64,000 nt of DNA from Brevibacillus laterosporus LMG 15441 (lineage in GTDB: Bacteria > Bacillota > Bacilli > Brevibacillales > Brevibacillaceae), in contig NZ_CP007806.1 in assembly GCF_000219535.2 (NCBI RefSeq), forward strand, positions 4,066,501 to 4,130,500, read 5' to 3'. The notes beneath the pieces are model-generated. The model saw only the letters and a program-made list of their open reading frames with translations, ran no database searches and had not been told where the DNA came from. Below, in pieces: positions 7,001 through 16,100 of the stretch (the first letter of the stretch is position 1; each line of letters opens with the position of its first letter). The position numbers and the translations under genes are program-made.

Positions 7001-9542
7001 GACCGTAAGGAATACTGCTCCAGTCAGCTTCAAGACCTTTATATATATGGTAATTGGACCAAATGGAGGCCTCTGTAGCCCCACCCAGACTGACGATTTG
7101 TACAGAAGGCATTCGTTTTTGCATCATGTCAGGTAGCGTCAGAGGAATCCAGTCACCGGAAAGCAGGGCCAGACGCAATGCTGGTACATGTATGCTAGGT
7201 TCAGAATCTAAATAAGTGACCAGCATTTGCATTAAGGCTGGTACCGAATTCCACACGGTAATCCCATGCTCAACCATTAGCTCGGCCCAATGAGATGGGT
7301 CGGTCTGTCGATCGGCATTCGGATAAACTAATGCACCACCAACGGACAGCGGGCCAAAGATATCATAGACGGACAGATCAAAGCTTAGTTGAGCAAGACC
7401 CAGCACGCGATCTTCATTGTTGACAGTAAAGCGGCGATTGATGTCCGCAATGGTATTGGCTGCTGCGCGGTGACTAATGACAACCCCTTTCGGCTGACCA
7501 GTGGAACCAGAGGTGTAGATGATATAAGCTGGTAAGTCTGGATTTGCTGGTGAGTGGATCAGCTTATCCTGAGATGGCTCAACGTTATCCACTTCAATTG
7601 TTTGCAGGTTGCTTGGCAATGGCAGTTGTATTGTGGACATCGTTAAGACAAAGCGGACATTCGCTTGCTCCAGCATAGCCTGACGACGTAATTCTGGCTG
7701 CTTTATGTCAAATGGAACGTAAACAGCCCCAGCTAGTAAAGCACCCAGCACAGCTGTAACCTGATGCGCGCATTTGTCCATCACGATAGCAACGCGATCC
7801 TGATCTTTGCAGCCAAGCTCTTTTAATTTGTTGGCCACAGCATAAGCACGTTTCACCAGCTCTTCGTATGTCATGTGACCTTCGCTATCAAACACGGCAG
7901 GACGGTCTGGATTTGCCAATGCTTGCTTTACTATTTGCTCGTGCAGGCAATAGTCCGGCAAGGGAGCCGCTGTTGCGTTGACACTGTTGCGTTCTGCAAT
8001 CTGCCAGACAGGCAACGTAATCACATCCCCTGTCTCCCAGACTTGCTCGGTTCTAGCCAGCGCATGGAGCAATTCTGCAAACGCATCAAACATGTCGTCA
8101 ATCATTTGATCTGGGAAGACACCCTCTCGCACGTCCCAGTTGACCTGTAGCCCTGCTGAGCTATCCATAGCCTGACAATCGATGAAAACCTGCGGCGTTT
8201 GGCTGATACCGTACCCTGAGATTTTACCTGTTAGCTGGCTGCCTTCCGAGGGTTCAACAAGCCCGATCGCACTTGTAAACACTACAGGCATCAAAGCAGC
8301 TTCACGTCCGTGTCTGCGTGCCATTTCTCGCATAACCTCTACACCAGAAAACAAGCGATGATCCAAATCTTCAAATAGTTGTTTTTGAATGGTACGCGCT
8401 CGTTCTTGGAAGGAGAGCTCCGCATCCAAATCTACGGCAAGCAAATTGACCGATGTAAAATCGCCGACAATATCATGGACTTGCTCATGTAAGGGCTGCC
8501 GGTTTAATAACGTCAGATTCAGACAAAAAGCACTGTTTCGACTCCATCGCTCAATCACAGCGGCATAGGCAGTCATCACAGCAGTTGTTGGTGTCAATCC
8601 ACGTTTTTGAGCTCGTTGCTTGAACGTGTCCCAGGCCGTTTTGTCCAATCGGATGAATCGGCGTTGGAAGCGGGCCTCTCCTGCGTTTTCGTGCTGTCTA
8701 GTTAAAGGTAGGTCTGGAGCTTGGGGCAAAGTATCCATTCGTTGCTGCCAATATTCTTTATCCCTGACGTACGCCGTTGTTTCCTTTAAGCTGCGCTCGG
8801 CGAGTAGATAATCACGGAATGTAAGGGATAGCTCAGGCAACGTTCGTTCTGACTCTTTGTAGAGCATCTCAAATTCCGCCAATAGTAGCCAGATACTTGC
8901 CCAATCGGCGATGAGAAATTCCATGGATACATGAAGCACGGTATTATCACTCATTTTGGTCACGCCAATATCAAACAAGGGCCAACGAGCTGTATCGTAA
9001 ATACGATGCCCCATTTTTTCACGAATGTCCCCAAGTCTGGCTGCTGCCTCCTGTTCAGTCAAGCCGCTGGTGTCGGTATAAGCCACTTCGAAGTGCGGTA
9101 CACTCTCCAGAACGCGCTGCTCTCCATTTTGATCGATCGTTGCCCGTAGCATATCATGGCGAGCTATGAGCAGATTCCAAGCTTCCTGTGTTCGTTTATG
9201 ATCGAGCTTGGGATAGTCTAGTTCCAAATAGATGTGGCATGCCACACCTCCGTAACCAAACAGATCATGGCGTCCCAGCAAATAAGCTGACTGCACATCT
9301 GTCAGCGGGAAAGGTTCAAACCGGGCTTGAGGATCAGATATGACCGTCACTGGTCGTTTTTCGGCACGCAATAGAGCCAAAATATCTTCTTTATGCTCTT
9401 TTAGCGCTTGTAAATCGCCGGCTGCAAGCGTTCCTTTGGGTGCTCTGTAGCGCAGGCTTCCATTTTCTTCCCATAGAAAAATTCCTTCATTGCGAAGGCG
9501 CGTCAGCAACTCGGCACAATTCGTCTTGAGGTTTTGGGGCAT
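4026..9542 (-). CDS. NRPS: docking-Cy-A(MT)-PCP-TE, terminal module
   Basis: 1838 aa; ATG at 9542 with AGGAGTG upstream. Order: TubC-like N-terminal docking domain (1-60); heterocyclisation (Cy) domain (~70-500), whose DxxxxDxxS motif reads EFLIADWAS (Glu for the first Asp, ~212); A domain with YTSGSTGQPKG (~674) and A7/A8 RTGDLGRY/KIRGHRIELGEIE; a methyltransferase inserted between A8 and A9 with an intact SAM motif VLEVGAGTG (~1189); A10 NGKIDRREL; PCP with GADSL (~1458); C-terminal thioesterase with GYSLGG (~1617) and a late GGNHFS histidine. The specificity residues I read (D-L-Y-N-L-S-L-I-W) are the known cysteine code. The layout and length are those of PchF of the pyochelin pathway. 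It should condense and cyclise the last cysteine, possibly methylate, and release the product. Last gene of the Fur-controlled minus-strand operon. Confidence 0.93.
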   Translation of the reverse strand: MPQNLKTNCAELLTRLRNEGIFLWEENGSLRYRAPKGTLAAGDLQALKEHKEDILALLRAEKRPVTVISDPQARFEPFPLTDVQSAYLLGRHDLFGYGGVACHIYLELDYPKLDHKRTQEAWNLLIARHDMLRATIDQNGEQRVLESVPHFEVAYTDTSGLTEQEAAARLGDIREKMGHRIYDTARWPLFDIGVTKMSDNTVLHVSMEFLIADWASIWLLLAEFEMLYKESERTLPELSLTFRDYLLAERSLKETTAYVRDKEYWQQRMDTLPQAPDLPLTRQHENAGEARFQRRFIRLDKTAWDTFKQRAQKRGLTPTTAVMTAYAAVIERWSRNSAFCLNLTLLNRQPLHEQVHDIVGDFTSVNLLAVDLDAELSFQERARTIQKQLFEDLDHRLFSGVEVMREMARRHGREAALMPVVFTSAIGLVEPSEGSQLTGKISGYGISQTPQVFIDCQAMDSSAGLQVNWDVREGVFPDQMIDDMFDAFAELLHALARTEQVWETGDVITLPVWQIAERNSVNATAAPLPDYCLHEQIVKQALANPDRPAVFDSEGHMTYEELVKRAYAVANKLKELGCKDQDRVAIVMDKCAHQVTAVLGALLAGAVYVPFDIKQPELRRQAMLEQANVRFVLTMSTIQLPLPSNLQTIEVDNVEPSQDKLIHSPANPDLPAYIIYTSGSTGQPKGVVISHRAAANTIADINRRFTVNNEDRVLGLAQLSFDLSVYDIFGPLSVGGALVYPNADRQTDPSHWAELMVEHGITVWNSVPALMQMLVTYLDSEPSIHVPALRLALLSGDWIPLTLPDMMQKRMPSVQIVSLGGATEASIWSNYHIYKGLEADWSSIPYGLPLANQGFRVLDSQMRDCPVWVTGELYITGHGLAEGYAGDPALTQERFLLHHADGERLYRTGDLGRYTPGGEIEFLGREDNQVKIRGHRIELGEIESALLKHPAVAVAGVVLDSTSDEQVLLGVVEADRQKDRNPEAENAEFTMLVNGIGEQASAVADRLSKAEIESAMADLDQAVLHSMLAALQKLGFFTNNEKYSMEDILQSDGILPRYQWIVRRWIAKLTEAGMLLEHPEKQFSCSILQNAKTVDEYWTQAETAWTNMLQTAGFTAYVRKNAEKLPELLSGQQDAVSLLFPEGKLDHVRSLYVEHVMATYLNQCMCALLQRIAQQQTGKTLRVLEVGAGTGATTENVLKALEGFNVEYVFTDVAAFFIPGAKARFGQYPNVRFGVFDVDKDYRAQGLAPNSFDVVLAAGVLENARDIPASMNRLKELICPGGWLVFTEPTVEHLWILASQAFMMMEPGDLLRAETSYLDHEGWMQLLQEEGDENVLSLPEENNKLSSLGFHLFAKRFKQDRLPVRADELESFLSLHLPAYMLPSHLQIVDALPLTGNGKIDRRELAKWRPASNVQNTIAETEEAGLDMLEEQLAQVWAEALGISRIGRTQSFYKHGADSLIMAQVAGKLRDKLAEDPTHGEIPFDALLRQMLNYPTVAALAEFIRSRSSEGKQSHNQEVSWLKNQGNSSNAVIIPFGGKETGPLRVVFHAVLGTMDSFRPLLEQLKEQNLGNVVGIAIADIERYCALDPSELIEAVADDYAECLLQSGQKQMQLIGYSLGGLIAIEVARRLVERGIHLADLVLIDIPPIITEFDDDLLVETLFVPNLNITLEQAGFGGVQQDDLARGIMQLIEKHGHFIPQGSGCTIGGDDGLDKVGELFQRLSTLDRRERFTAYVEAIAKATGEQMPVEMAEGLCKVFHQSFKAARFTPPPYMGDIRLLLANEPFLFLPRTNETTVDFWTDICLGELEVIAIGGNHFSCIAEPNVRDLARLLAVPLG

Positions 9543-9609
9543 ATGTACACACTCCTATTTTTTGAGCTTGACCATTTCGGTATAGATGGATGACGCTACA
9601 GCAATGCTG

Positions 9610-11940
9610 CTATACGTCAGCATCCGCTTCCTTCCTGACAACAAATAGCTTTTGTCCCAGGGGAGCGAGCGGATGCTCTTCATTCGGCAGTATGACAAAC
9701 TCCTTGGCACCTGCGCCCTGTATAACATCAGTCCACTGCTGAACAGACATGAAGGTTGATTGCGTGTTTTTCCGATCGTCCTCAGGAGGAGTCATCATAA
9801 AGGCCTGTGAAATCAGCATCTCCACAAATTCCCGAGTAGGCTCTGTAATGACCAACCATCCTCCCGGAACAAGACTTTGCATGAGATTGCGGATGACCTG
9901 ATCCGTGTCGCGAGCATTGTTCAGCATGCCTGCCGCAATAACGATATCGATGCTTTCAGGTGTCAATCCCTGCTCAAACAGATCTTTGTCAATATCGACA
10001 GTCTGGAATCGCATCCAAGGGTAATCTTTGAAGCGTTCACGAGCTGTTGATAAGAAAAAGTGAGACACATCTGTATACAGATAATCCAGATTCAACTGTT
10101 TGGAAACAGATGCATTCAGCCGCTCCACAACTACATCCGTGGTTGCTCCCGTCCCTGCACCTACCTCCAGAATGCGTAGAGAAGCCTTAGAGGCAGTAGA
10201 CAAAGAAGAGGACGTAGACAAAGAAGAGGACGTAGCCTGTTTGATAGCAGCGATTCGCATCACCGCTTCTGCTACCGATTTATTTAAATACCGCGCTATA
10301 AGCGTATCCCGATACAGAGCATTAGCAACATTCATGCGTCCCTTGGGAAATAATAGCAATGCGGCCTGTTGACTATCATTCATCAGCTCCGGGAGTTTAT
10401 CGGCATTAGCCATGAGATAGTCGATGACCATCGGAGAGCCAAGTTTTCCGTTCCATGCTTCCTTAACTAACTCCCAACGATACTGCACCTCATCTGCTGT
10501 CATCTGAATCGAGCATTGATACTTTTTATCGGACTGCGTTATATAACCGCGATCCGTCAATATCTGTAACCAACGCATAATGACAGGCTGATGACGTGAT
10601 GCTACCTTTGCGACAGAGAAAATGTCTTCCATTCTATATTCCTGTTCGGCTGTTATAAGCGCTCCTTGCGATTGCAAGGCAAACAGCATGGAAGATAAAG
10701 CTGCTTCATCTAGTCGTTCAATGCAGATTCTCACTTGTTCAGCGTCAATCCCTCTCCATTCTTTCTCAGCATATGCTGTGCAAGAAAATACATCATTTTT
10801 AGTCAAAGGATCGACTGATGACTCGGTATGATCACCTGCATCTTCCGCAATACGAAAGGCAGCTTCCTGTAAAGACTCTATCGACAACGGTTGATGACTG
10901 CTGTTGGAGCGTAGCACTGGATATCCCAATGCCTGAGTCCAATCCTGCCACTGACGGGAGCATAAAAGCTCCTGTTGCGCCTGTGTATCCATTACAGACT
11001 TGTCAACCTGCCCGAAGATCATCTCCCGCATTGCTAATAAATCCCTACCGATGGCCCGGGGCCACTGCGTCAATAGAATGTCCTTATAGCTGATAGGCTC
11101 TGCTGGTCCCAATATTTGCGTGCTATTTCCAAGTAGGTGTGCGGGTGGTTCCGCTGACAGTTGCTCATGAATGTTCGGAAGATCCGGAACATGCAAACGC
11201 GGCTGCCACACAACAGGACCATGCGTATCTGTAAGTGACAAACTGCCACCTGCCACGCCAATTGTTACCCGATGCAGTAAATGAAGGTGGTTGTCCGGAT
11301 CATGCGGATCAACCTCATTATGGGCCCGCAGGGTAATCGGAATTTTTCCAAGCAGGCCGGTTAACACTTGAAACGGTCCCTCATCCTTGATGACATGACT
11401 GATTTTCCATGGACGAATGGTCGGCAATGCTTCTTGCAGGATGTGCATCAGCGGGAAAGAAACCTGAGTGGAACACACAGCATCAATGTATAGGGCTGGT
11501 TGTTGTTGTAGCATTGTCTGGGCGCATGCAATAAAACGGCGCACAGCAGGCAAATGTACATAGAGATCTCCTGTCTTGAAATGTACGCCATGCTGTCGCG
11601 CTACCTTGAGGCAAAGAGCTAAGTCTTTGTGATGGATCGGCTGTTCAGAAATGACGTGAATGTTGCGAGCAAGCAGTTTAAGCGACATTTCAGTGCCATT
11701 GCCGCCCATGACTGTGGAGCGTACTACGACGCAAGCAAGATCAATATCGTCAGGAAGTTGCTCAATATCTGTATATAACTCAATACCGTAACGTTCTGCG
11801 CAACTTCGGGAGCGCTCGCTGCCCTTTGCCAATAAACCTACCAATTCAAACTGTTCTGGCAATGCTTTAACAGCCTCCAGATAGAACTGTCCAAATCGGG
11901 AACCACATACCACGGTACGCAACCTACGATTCTCTATCAT
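9610..11940 (-). CDS. thiazolinyl imide reductase fused to an NRPS-type methyltransferase
   Basis: 776 aa, ATG at 11940 with AGAGGTGG upstream. Residues 1-~360 are a PchG/YbtU(Irp3)-like thiazolinyl imide reductase of the Gfo/Idh/MocA fold (start VVCGSRFGQFYLEA, then HVISEQPIHHKD and GDLYVHLPAVRRF), which reduces a carrier-bound thiazoline to thiazolidine with NADPH. Residues ~400-776 repeat the domain normally inserted in the A domains of these NRPSs: a helical/winged part (LDEAALSSMLFALQ, MEDIFSVAKV) and a SAM methyltransferase with an intact ILEVGAGTGATT (~590) and LVPGGWLVITEPTRE. PchG and YbtU are only about 350-370 aa, so the fusion is unusual. A linker just before the MT core carries a duplicated SSSLST segment. 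It lies 9 bases after the saccharopine-dehydrogenase-like gene and 67 bases before the terminal NRPS. Confidence 0.9.
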   Translation of the reverse strand: MIENRRLRTVVCGSRFGQFYLEAVKALPEQFELVGLLAKGSERSRSCAERYGIELYTDIEQLPDDIDLACVVVRSTVMGGNGTEMSLKLLARNIHVISEQPIHHKDLALCLKVARQHGVHFKTGDLYVHLPAVRRFIACAQTMLQQQPALYIDAVCSTQVSFPLMHILQEALPTIRPWKISHVIKDEGPFQVLTGLLGKIPITLRAHNEVDPHDPDNHLHLLHRVTIGVAGGSLSLTDTHGPVVWQPRLHVPDLPNIHEQLSAEPPAHLLGNSTQILGPAEPISYKDILLTQWPRAIGRDLLAMREMIFGQVDKSVMDTQAQQELLCSRQWQDWTQALGYPVLRSNSSHQPLSIESLQEAAFRIAEDAGDHTESSVDPLTKNDVFSCTAYAEKEWRGIDAEQVRICIERLDEAALSSMLFALQSQGALITAEQEYRMEDIFSVAKVASRHQPVIMRWLQILTDRGYITQSDKKYQCSIQMTADEVQYRWELVKEAWNGKLGSPMVIDYLMANADKLPELMNDSQQAALLLFPKGRMNVANALYRDTLIARYLNKSVAEAVMRIAAIKQATSSSLSTSSSLSTASKASLRILEVGAGTGATTDVVVERLNASVSKQLNLDYLYTDVSHFFLSTARERFKDYPWMRFQTVDIDKDLFEQGLTPESIDIVIAAGMLNNARDTDQVIRNLMQSLVPGGWLVITEPTREFVEMLISQAFMMTPPEDDRKNTQSTFMSVQQWTDVIQGAGAKEFVILPNEEHPLAPLGQKLFVVRKEADADV
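10196..10231. repeat. 18-bp in-frame tandem duplication
   Basis: The unit GTAGACAAAGAAGAGGAC occurs twice head to tail and encodes a repeated Ser/Leu/Thr linker just before the SAM-binding core of the fused methyltransferase. A recent slippage event in a flexible linker is likely. Confidence 0.9.
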
Positions 11941-11949
11941 ATGCCACCT

Positions 11950-13065
11950 CTACTTTATTTCGATTAATGAATGCGTAAGGTCAATCGTCTGCTCGCGTAA
12001 AGCATCGATCAGACTTGTCGCCGATACGCCTTCTGCCACAAAGAAGCAACCTGAGTTGGCACTCTTATCTTTTGCAATCAAACGAGCTACCGTTCCGGCA
12101 ATGATGCCCGATAACCGATTCCAATCTCCCGAATACAAAAGGGTTGAAACCAGCCGCATTTTTTTACCGCTACGGTTACCGGTGGCATTCAGATGAAACA
12201 TAGTGAAGTCCTCAACACCCTGTTTCTTTGTATTGAACTGCTCAACTAACAGTTGGGCTGAAGCCTTTTTCTGTTCTTCTGTTGTGTATTGCTGCAAAGC
12301 CTTGATCATCACAAATTGATTCAAGACAGAATTATTTTGAAAGCTATTGTAAAAATAGGCGGATGATATATTCTTTTGTTTAGCCATTTGGCTGAATTCC
12401 TGAGTTAAGATCGGATAAGTGTCACGTTTGCCTGCCGGGAGTGGCAATTCATAATTTCGATGAAACGAGCCATCTATTTTTTGCGCTTTTCCCTGCTTGC
12501 AATAGGTCATACCCAACCCGGTATCTTCCTCAATGCTACACACAATGTCGTAGGCCGCATTCAAGGAAAAATCGCCCTGACCCGCAAAAAACAATTCTAG
12601 AAAATCGACTTCTTCAAAATCGTTTTCAGCGATGTAGGCCGGGAAAATTTCTGATAACCCGGGGTAAACCCCTGCTGAAATGATAAACAGCAGTCCCTTC
12701 TCAGTGATCTCATTCTGTCTCTTTAGCAATTGACGATAGAGATGCTCATCTCCTGAAACATCTACATAATGGACGGCATGTTCTATGCACACAGAAGCGA
12801 CTGTATCGACAATTTGCTTGGAAGGCCCCGCACAATTGATGACGATATCGCATGGGCTACAAAAGCGATGAAGCTGTTCCTCGTTAAAAACATCTACTTG
12901 CAGGCATTCGATCCTCTCTTCCATCCCCTTAAAAAGCTCACCAAGCTTTGCAGGATTTCTGCCTCCTAACACAACATGATGGTTCGTAAAGGCAAGAATG
13001 GTCTGTACGGCTTCTTTGCCTACGGTTCCACTAGCTCCCAGGATGCCAATCGTTTTTTTATCCAA
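11950..13065 (-). CDS. saccharopine dehydrogenase-like NAD(P)-dependent reductase
   Basis: 371 aa from TTG at 13065, chosen because AAAGGGAG precedes it and the Rossmann fold starts directly (KKTIGILGASGTVGKEA); a longer frame to 13137 lacks a ribosome site. The N-terminal domain has GxxGxxG and an INCAGPSKQIVDTV segment typical of saccharopine dehydrogenase NADP-binding domains, then a mixed C-terminal catalytic domain (AGVYPGLSEIFPAYIA). Lying between two NRPS-pathway genes, it is very likely a tailoring enzyme. It may be a second thiazoline or carrier-bound thioester reductase rather than a lysine-pathway enzyme. Substrate unproven. Confidence 0.8.
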   Translation of the reverse strand: MDKKTIGILGASGTVGKEAVQTILAFTNHHVVLGGRNPAKLGELFKGMEERIECLQVDVFNEEQLHRFCSPCDIVINCAGPSKQIVDTVASVCIEHAVHYVDVSGDEHLYRQLLKRQNEITEKGLLFIISAGVYPGLSEIFPAYIAENDFEEVDFLELFFAGQGDFSLNAAYDIVCSIEEDTGLGMTYCKQGKAQKIDGSFHRNYELPLPAGKRDTYPILTQEFSQMAKQKNISSAYFYNSFQNNSVLNQFVMIKALQQYTTEEQKKASAQLLVEQFNTKKQGVEDFTMFHLNATGNRSGKKMRLVSTLLYSGDWNRLSGIIAGTVARLIAKDKSANSGCFFVAEGVSATSLIDALREQTIDLTHSLIEIK

Positions 13066-13195
13066 TGGTCTCTCTCCCTTTCCAGCCTGACTCTGTGCGC
13101 TAGCCTTCAAAGAGAAGACAAGGCTGACGATTGGCAAAAAGTCACTGTTTCCTTGTTCATTCTCCCTGAAGACAACGCAGGTCAGTTTTAGTTAA

Positions 13196-16100
13196 TCAAA
13201 TAGTTCCCTCGTCATAATTTGCCGCAAGCTGTTCCGTCGCTGAAGCACTTGTGTCAATGAACTTTGCAAGCATGCAAATCGTGGAATACTCAAAAAGAGT
13301 TTGCATCGACAATTCAATTTGATATCGCTCTTTTAGGAGATTGATGCATTGAATGGCACGTAACGAATCCCCGCCCCGTGCGAAGAAACTGTCGTGTATC
13401 CCAATCGGGCTACAATTCAACACCTCTTCCCAAACACTAGCTATGCTGATTTCTGTCTGTGTGGAAGGTGCAACATGTGCTTTTTTCGGCAAGCTTTCCT
13501 TCTTCCCGCCGAGCTTCGCAAGTGCTTTACGATCTACTTTTCCATTAGCTGAAAGGGGTAGCTTATCAAGCAGCACATACTCGGTTGGCACCATGTAGTC
13601 AGGTAACATCTTCTGCATCCAATCGGACAATTTTTCTGGTCTAAACACCTTAACTGTTTCAGGTGCCTGTGCCACGATGAGATGTCGATCGAATTTTGCT
13701 GCGACCTGATTGGTTTGCGGGAATGCCCGTACATGTGAAAAGCCCTGTCTCTCCAGTCTCGTGCACCATTGATCTGGCGCTAATAAAGGAAGATAATTCC
13801 CCTTACGCTCATCCTCTAGATGACTGAATCCATCTTCGAAGAACCCGACAGTGGTCAGCATAAGTCGGCTATTACGAGTGGACTCTACTAGGAGCAGAAC
13901 TCCACCCGGTGCCAGCATTCCTCTCAGGTACTCAAGTGTCAAATCCAGGTTTCGTGAGCGATGGAGAGTATTATCTGCGACAATGACATCGAAAGAATGC
14001 GGTTCATAGCCTTGCCATAGCGGCGCTGTATTCATGTCAAACAACCCGTATTCAAGTGGCGCCTGCTCTCCCCACTCCTGTTTTGCCCTATCTGTAAAAA
14101 AGGCAGACTCGTCAGCGTAGACATATCGAGTACGCTCCACAGGCAGAGCGGAAACAAGCGTTTGTGTCAAATCTCCGACCCGTGTACCGATTTCTAGCAT
14201 CCGTAGCTCTTTGTCAGCTGGGTAGCTGTTCAATATGGTGCAAAACACCTCTTTAGCAAGATTGCTGTAATACTCGCGCGTAAAGTCAAACCTCTTCAGG
14301 CCTGCTGGTGTCAACGAAGCATCTTCTGTAAAGAAAAGCTCAAGTGGATCAAGCTTGCCTGTTAAAAGATTCATAAACAAGGAAGAGTCTCGCGAAAAAT
14401 GATCTTCTAGAGCCTGTACTGCTTCCATACCTACAGGTGATACCGACAACGCGTTATCCTGAGTGAATGTAGCTAGCCCCTCGCGTAATGAACGGAGACT
14501 TTGGTATGTTCCGTCCTCATTTTTAACGAGTAGCCCTTCTTCCACAAGCACAGTAAGCCAGTGAAGCAGCAGGGTCTTGTAACGCGGATGAACCTTGCAT
14601 TGGCGCACCAGATCATCAATAAAATAACGCTCTCCTTGACTTCGGAACATCCCCATCTCATCTAGCGTGCGGCAGATGAAGGCAGAGCTTACACGGTCGG
14701 CCTCATGGAGGAACCGCGCGATTTCCTCAGCATCCATAGAATCAGGAACTTGGGCGGCCTGTAGCTTGCCAGCACTGCTGATTTCCTGCCAACGTGATTC
14801 ACAATCAGCCGAATCTGCCTGCTCGGTTTCCAACAACTCCGCTCCTCTTAGCTGATCAAGTACCACATACCCCACCAAGCGTTTCTCCTCGCCTGATTCG
14901 TCCGGTACTGCAACGATAGCGTTCTTCACTCCGTCATGACGGTTCAGAGCCGTTTCAATCTCTCCTAGTTCAATCCGATGACCGCGGATTTTCACCTGAA
15001 AGTCTTCCCGACCAAGAAACTCTAGATTGCCATCAGGTAAGTAACGACCCAAATCGCCTGTACGATAGAGACGTTCACCTGTATGCGGATGATTGATGAA
15101 CTTGTCATTCGTCTTGCTTTCATCCTGCCAATAGCCTTTTGCAAGGCCGACTCCACCGATATAGAGCTGTCCTGGCACCCATACCGGACAATTTTCCATC
15201 CATTCGTTAAGCACATAAAAGCGCTGATTGATCATCGGACGACCATAAGGAATACTCTTCCAGCTTGGGTCAATGTCTTTGATCGGATACAGATTCGACC
15301 AAATCGACGCCTCTGTGGCTCCACCCAAGCCGATCACCTGTACTTGTGGGAAATAAGCCTTAATCTTGTCTGGCAAATCTAATGGAATCCAGTCACCGCT
15401 CAACAGAACCAGACGCAGGGTTTGCGGCAGTTCTAAATTTCTTCCGGAAGCATACTCGATCAGCATCTGCATCAGTGCCGGAACCGTGTTCCAGACTGTC
15501 ACCTGCTCCTGCTTCATCCATTCAATCCAGTGGGCAGGATCTTTGGCCTTGTCTGCTTCTGGCATGATGATCGTTCCACCCGCTGCCAGCATGCCGAAAA
15601 TGTCGTACACCGATAGGTCAAAATTCAGATTGGAAAGGGCCAGTACTCGATCTTGTGGTCCTACAGAAAAACGTTGATTCACATCTTTAATCGTGTTAAC
15701 AACGCCTCGATGGTCGATCATAACCCCTTTTGGCAAACCTGTTGACCCTGAGGTGTAAATCACGTAGGCTAAATCCTCCGGCTGCCCTGCAAACGGCAGT
15801 AGGCTCATTGCCTCAACCCTTGCTGGCATCTGATCTACTAATAATCGTTCAACGTCCTCAGGCCAGCTCAATTGCTCATCCAGCCAAGACTGAGTAAGCA
15901 CAATGTGAACTTGTCCGTCACGCAATAGCTGTGAACGACGCTCGTCAGGATGCGCTGGATCGATAGGCAGATACGCCGCACCAGACTTCAGAATCCCAAG
16001 CGTTGCCACAACCTGCTCCCAGCCTTTCTCCATCACAACGGCAACCAGTGTGTTGGGCTTGGCTCCCTTTGCCTGCAACAAATTAGCAATTTTATCGGCA

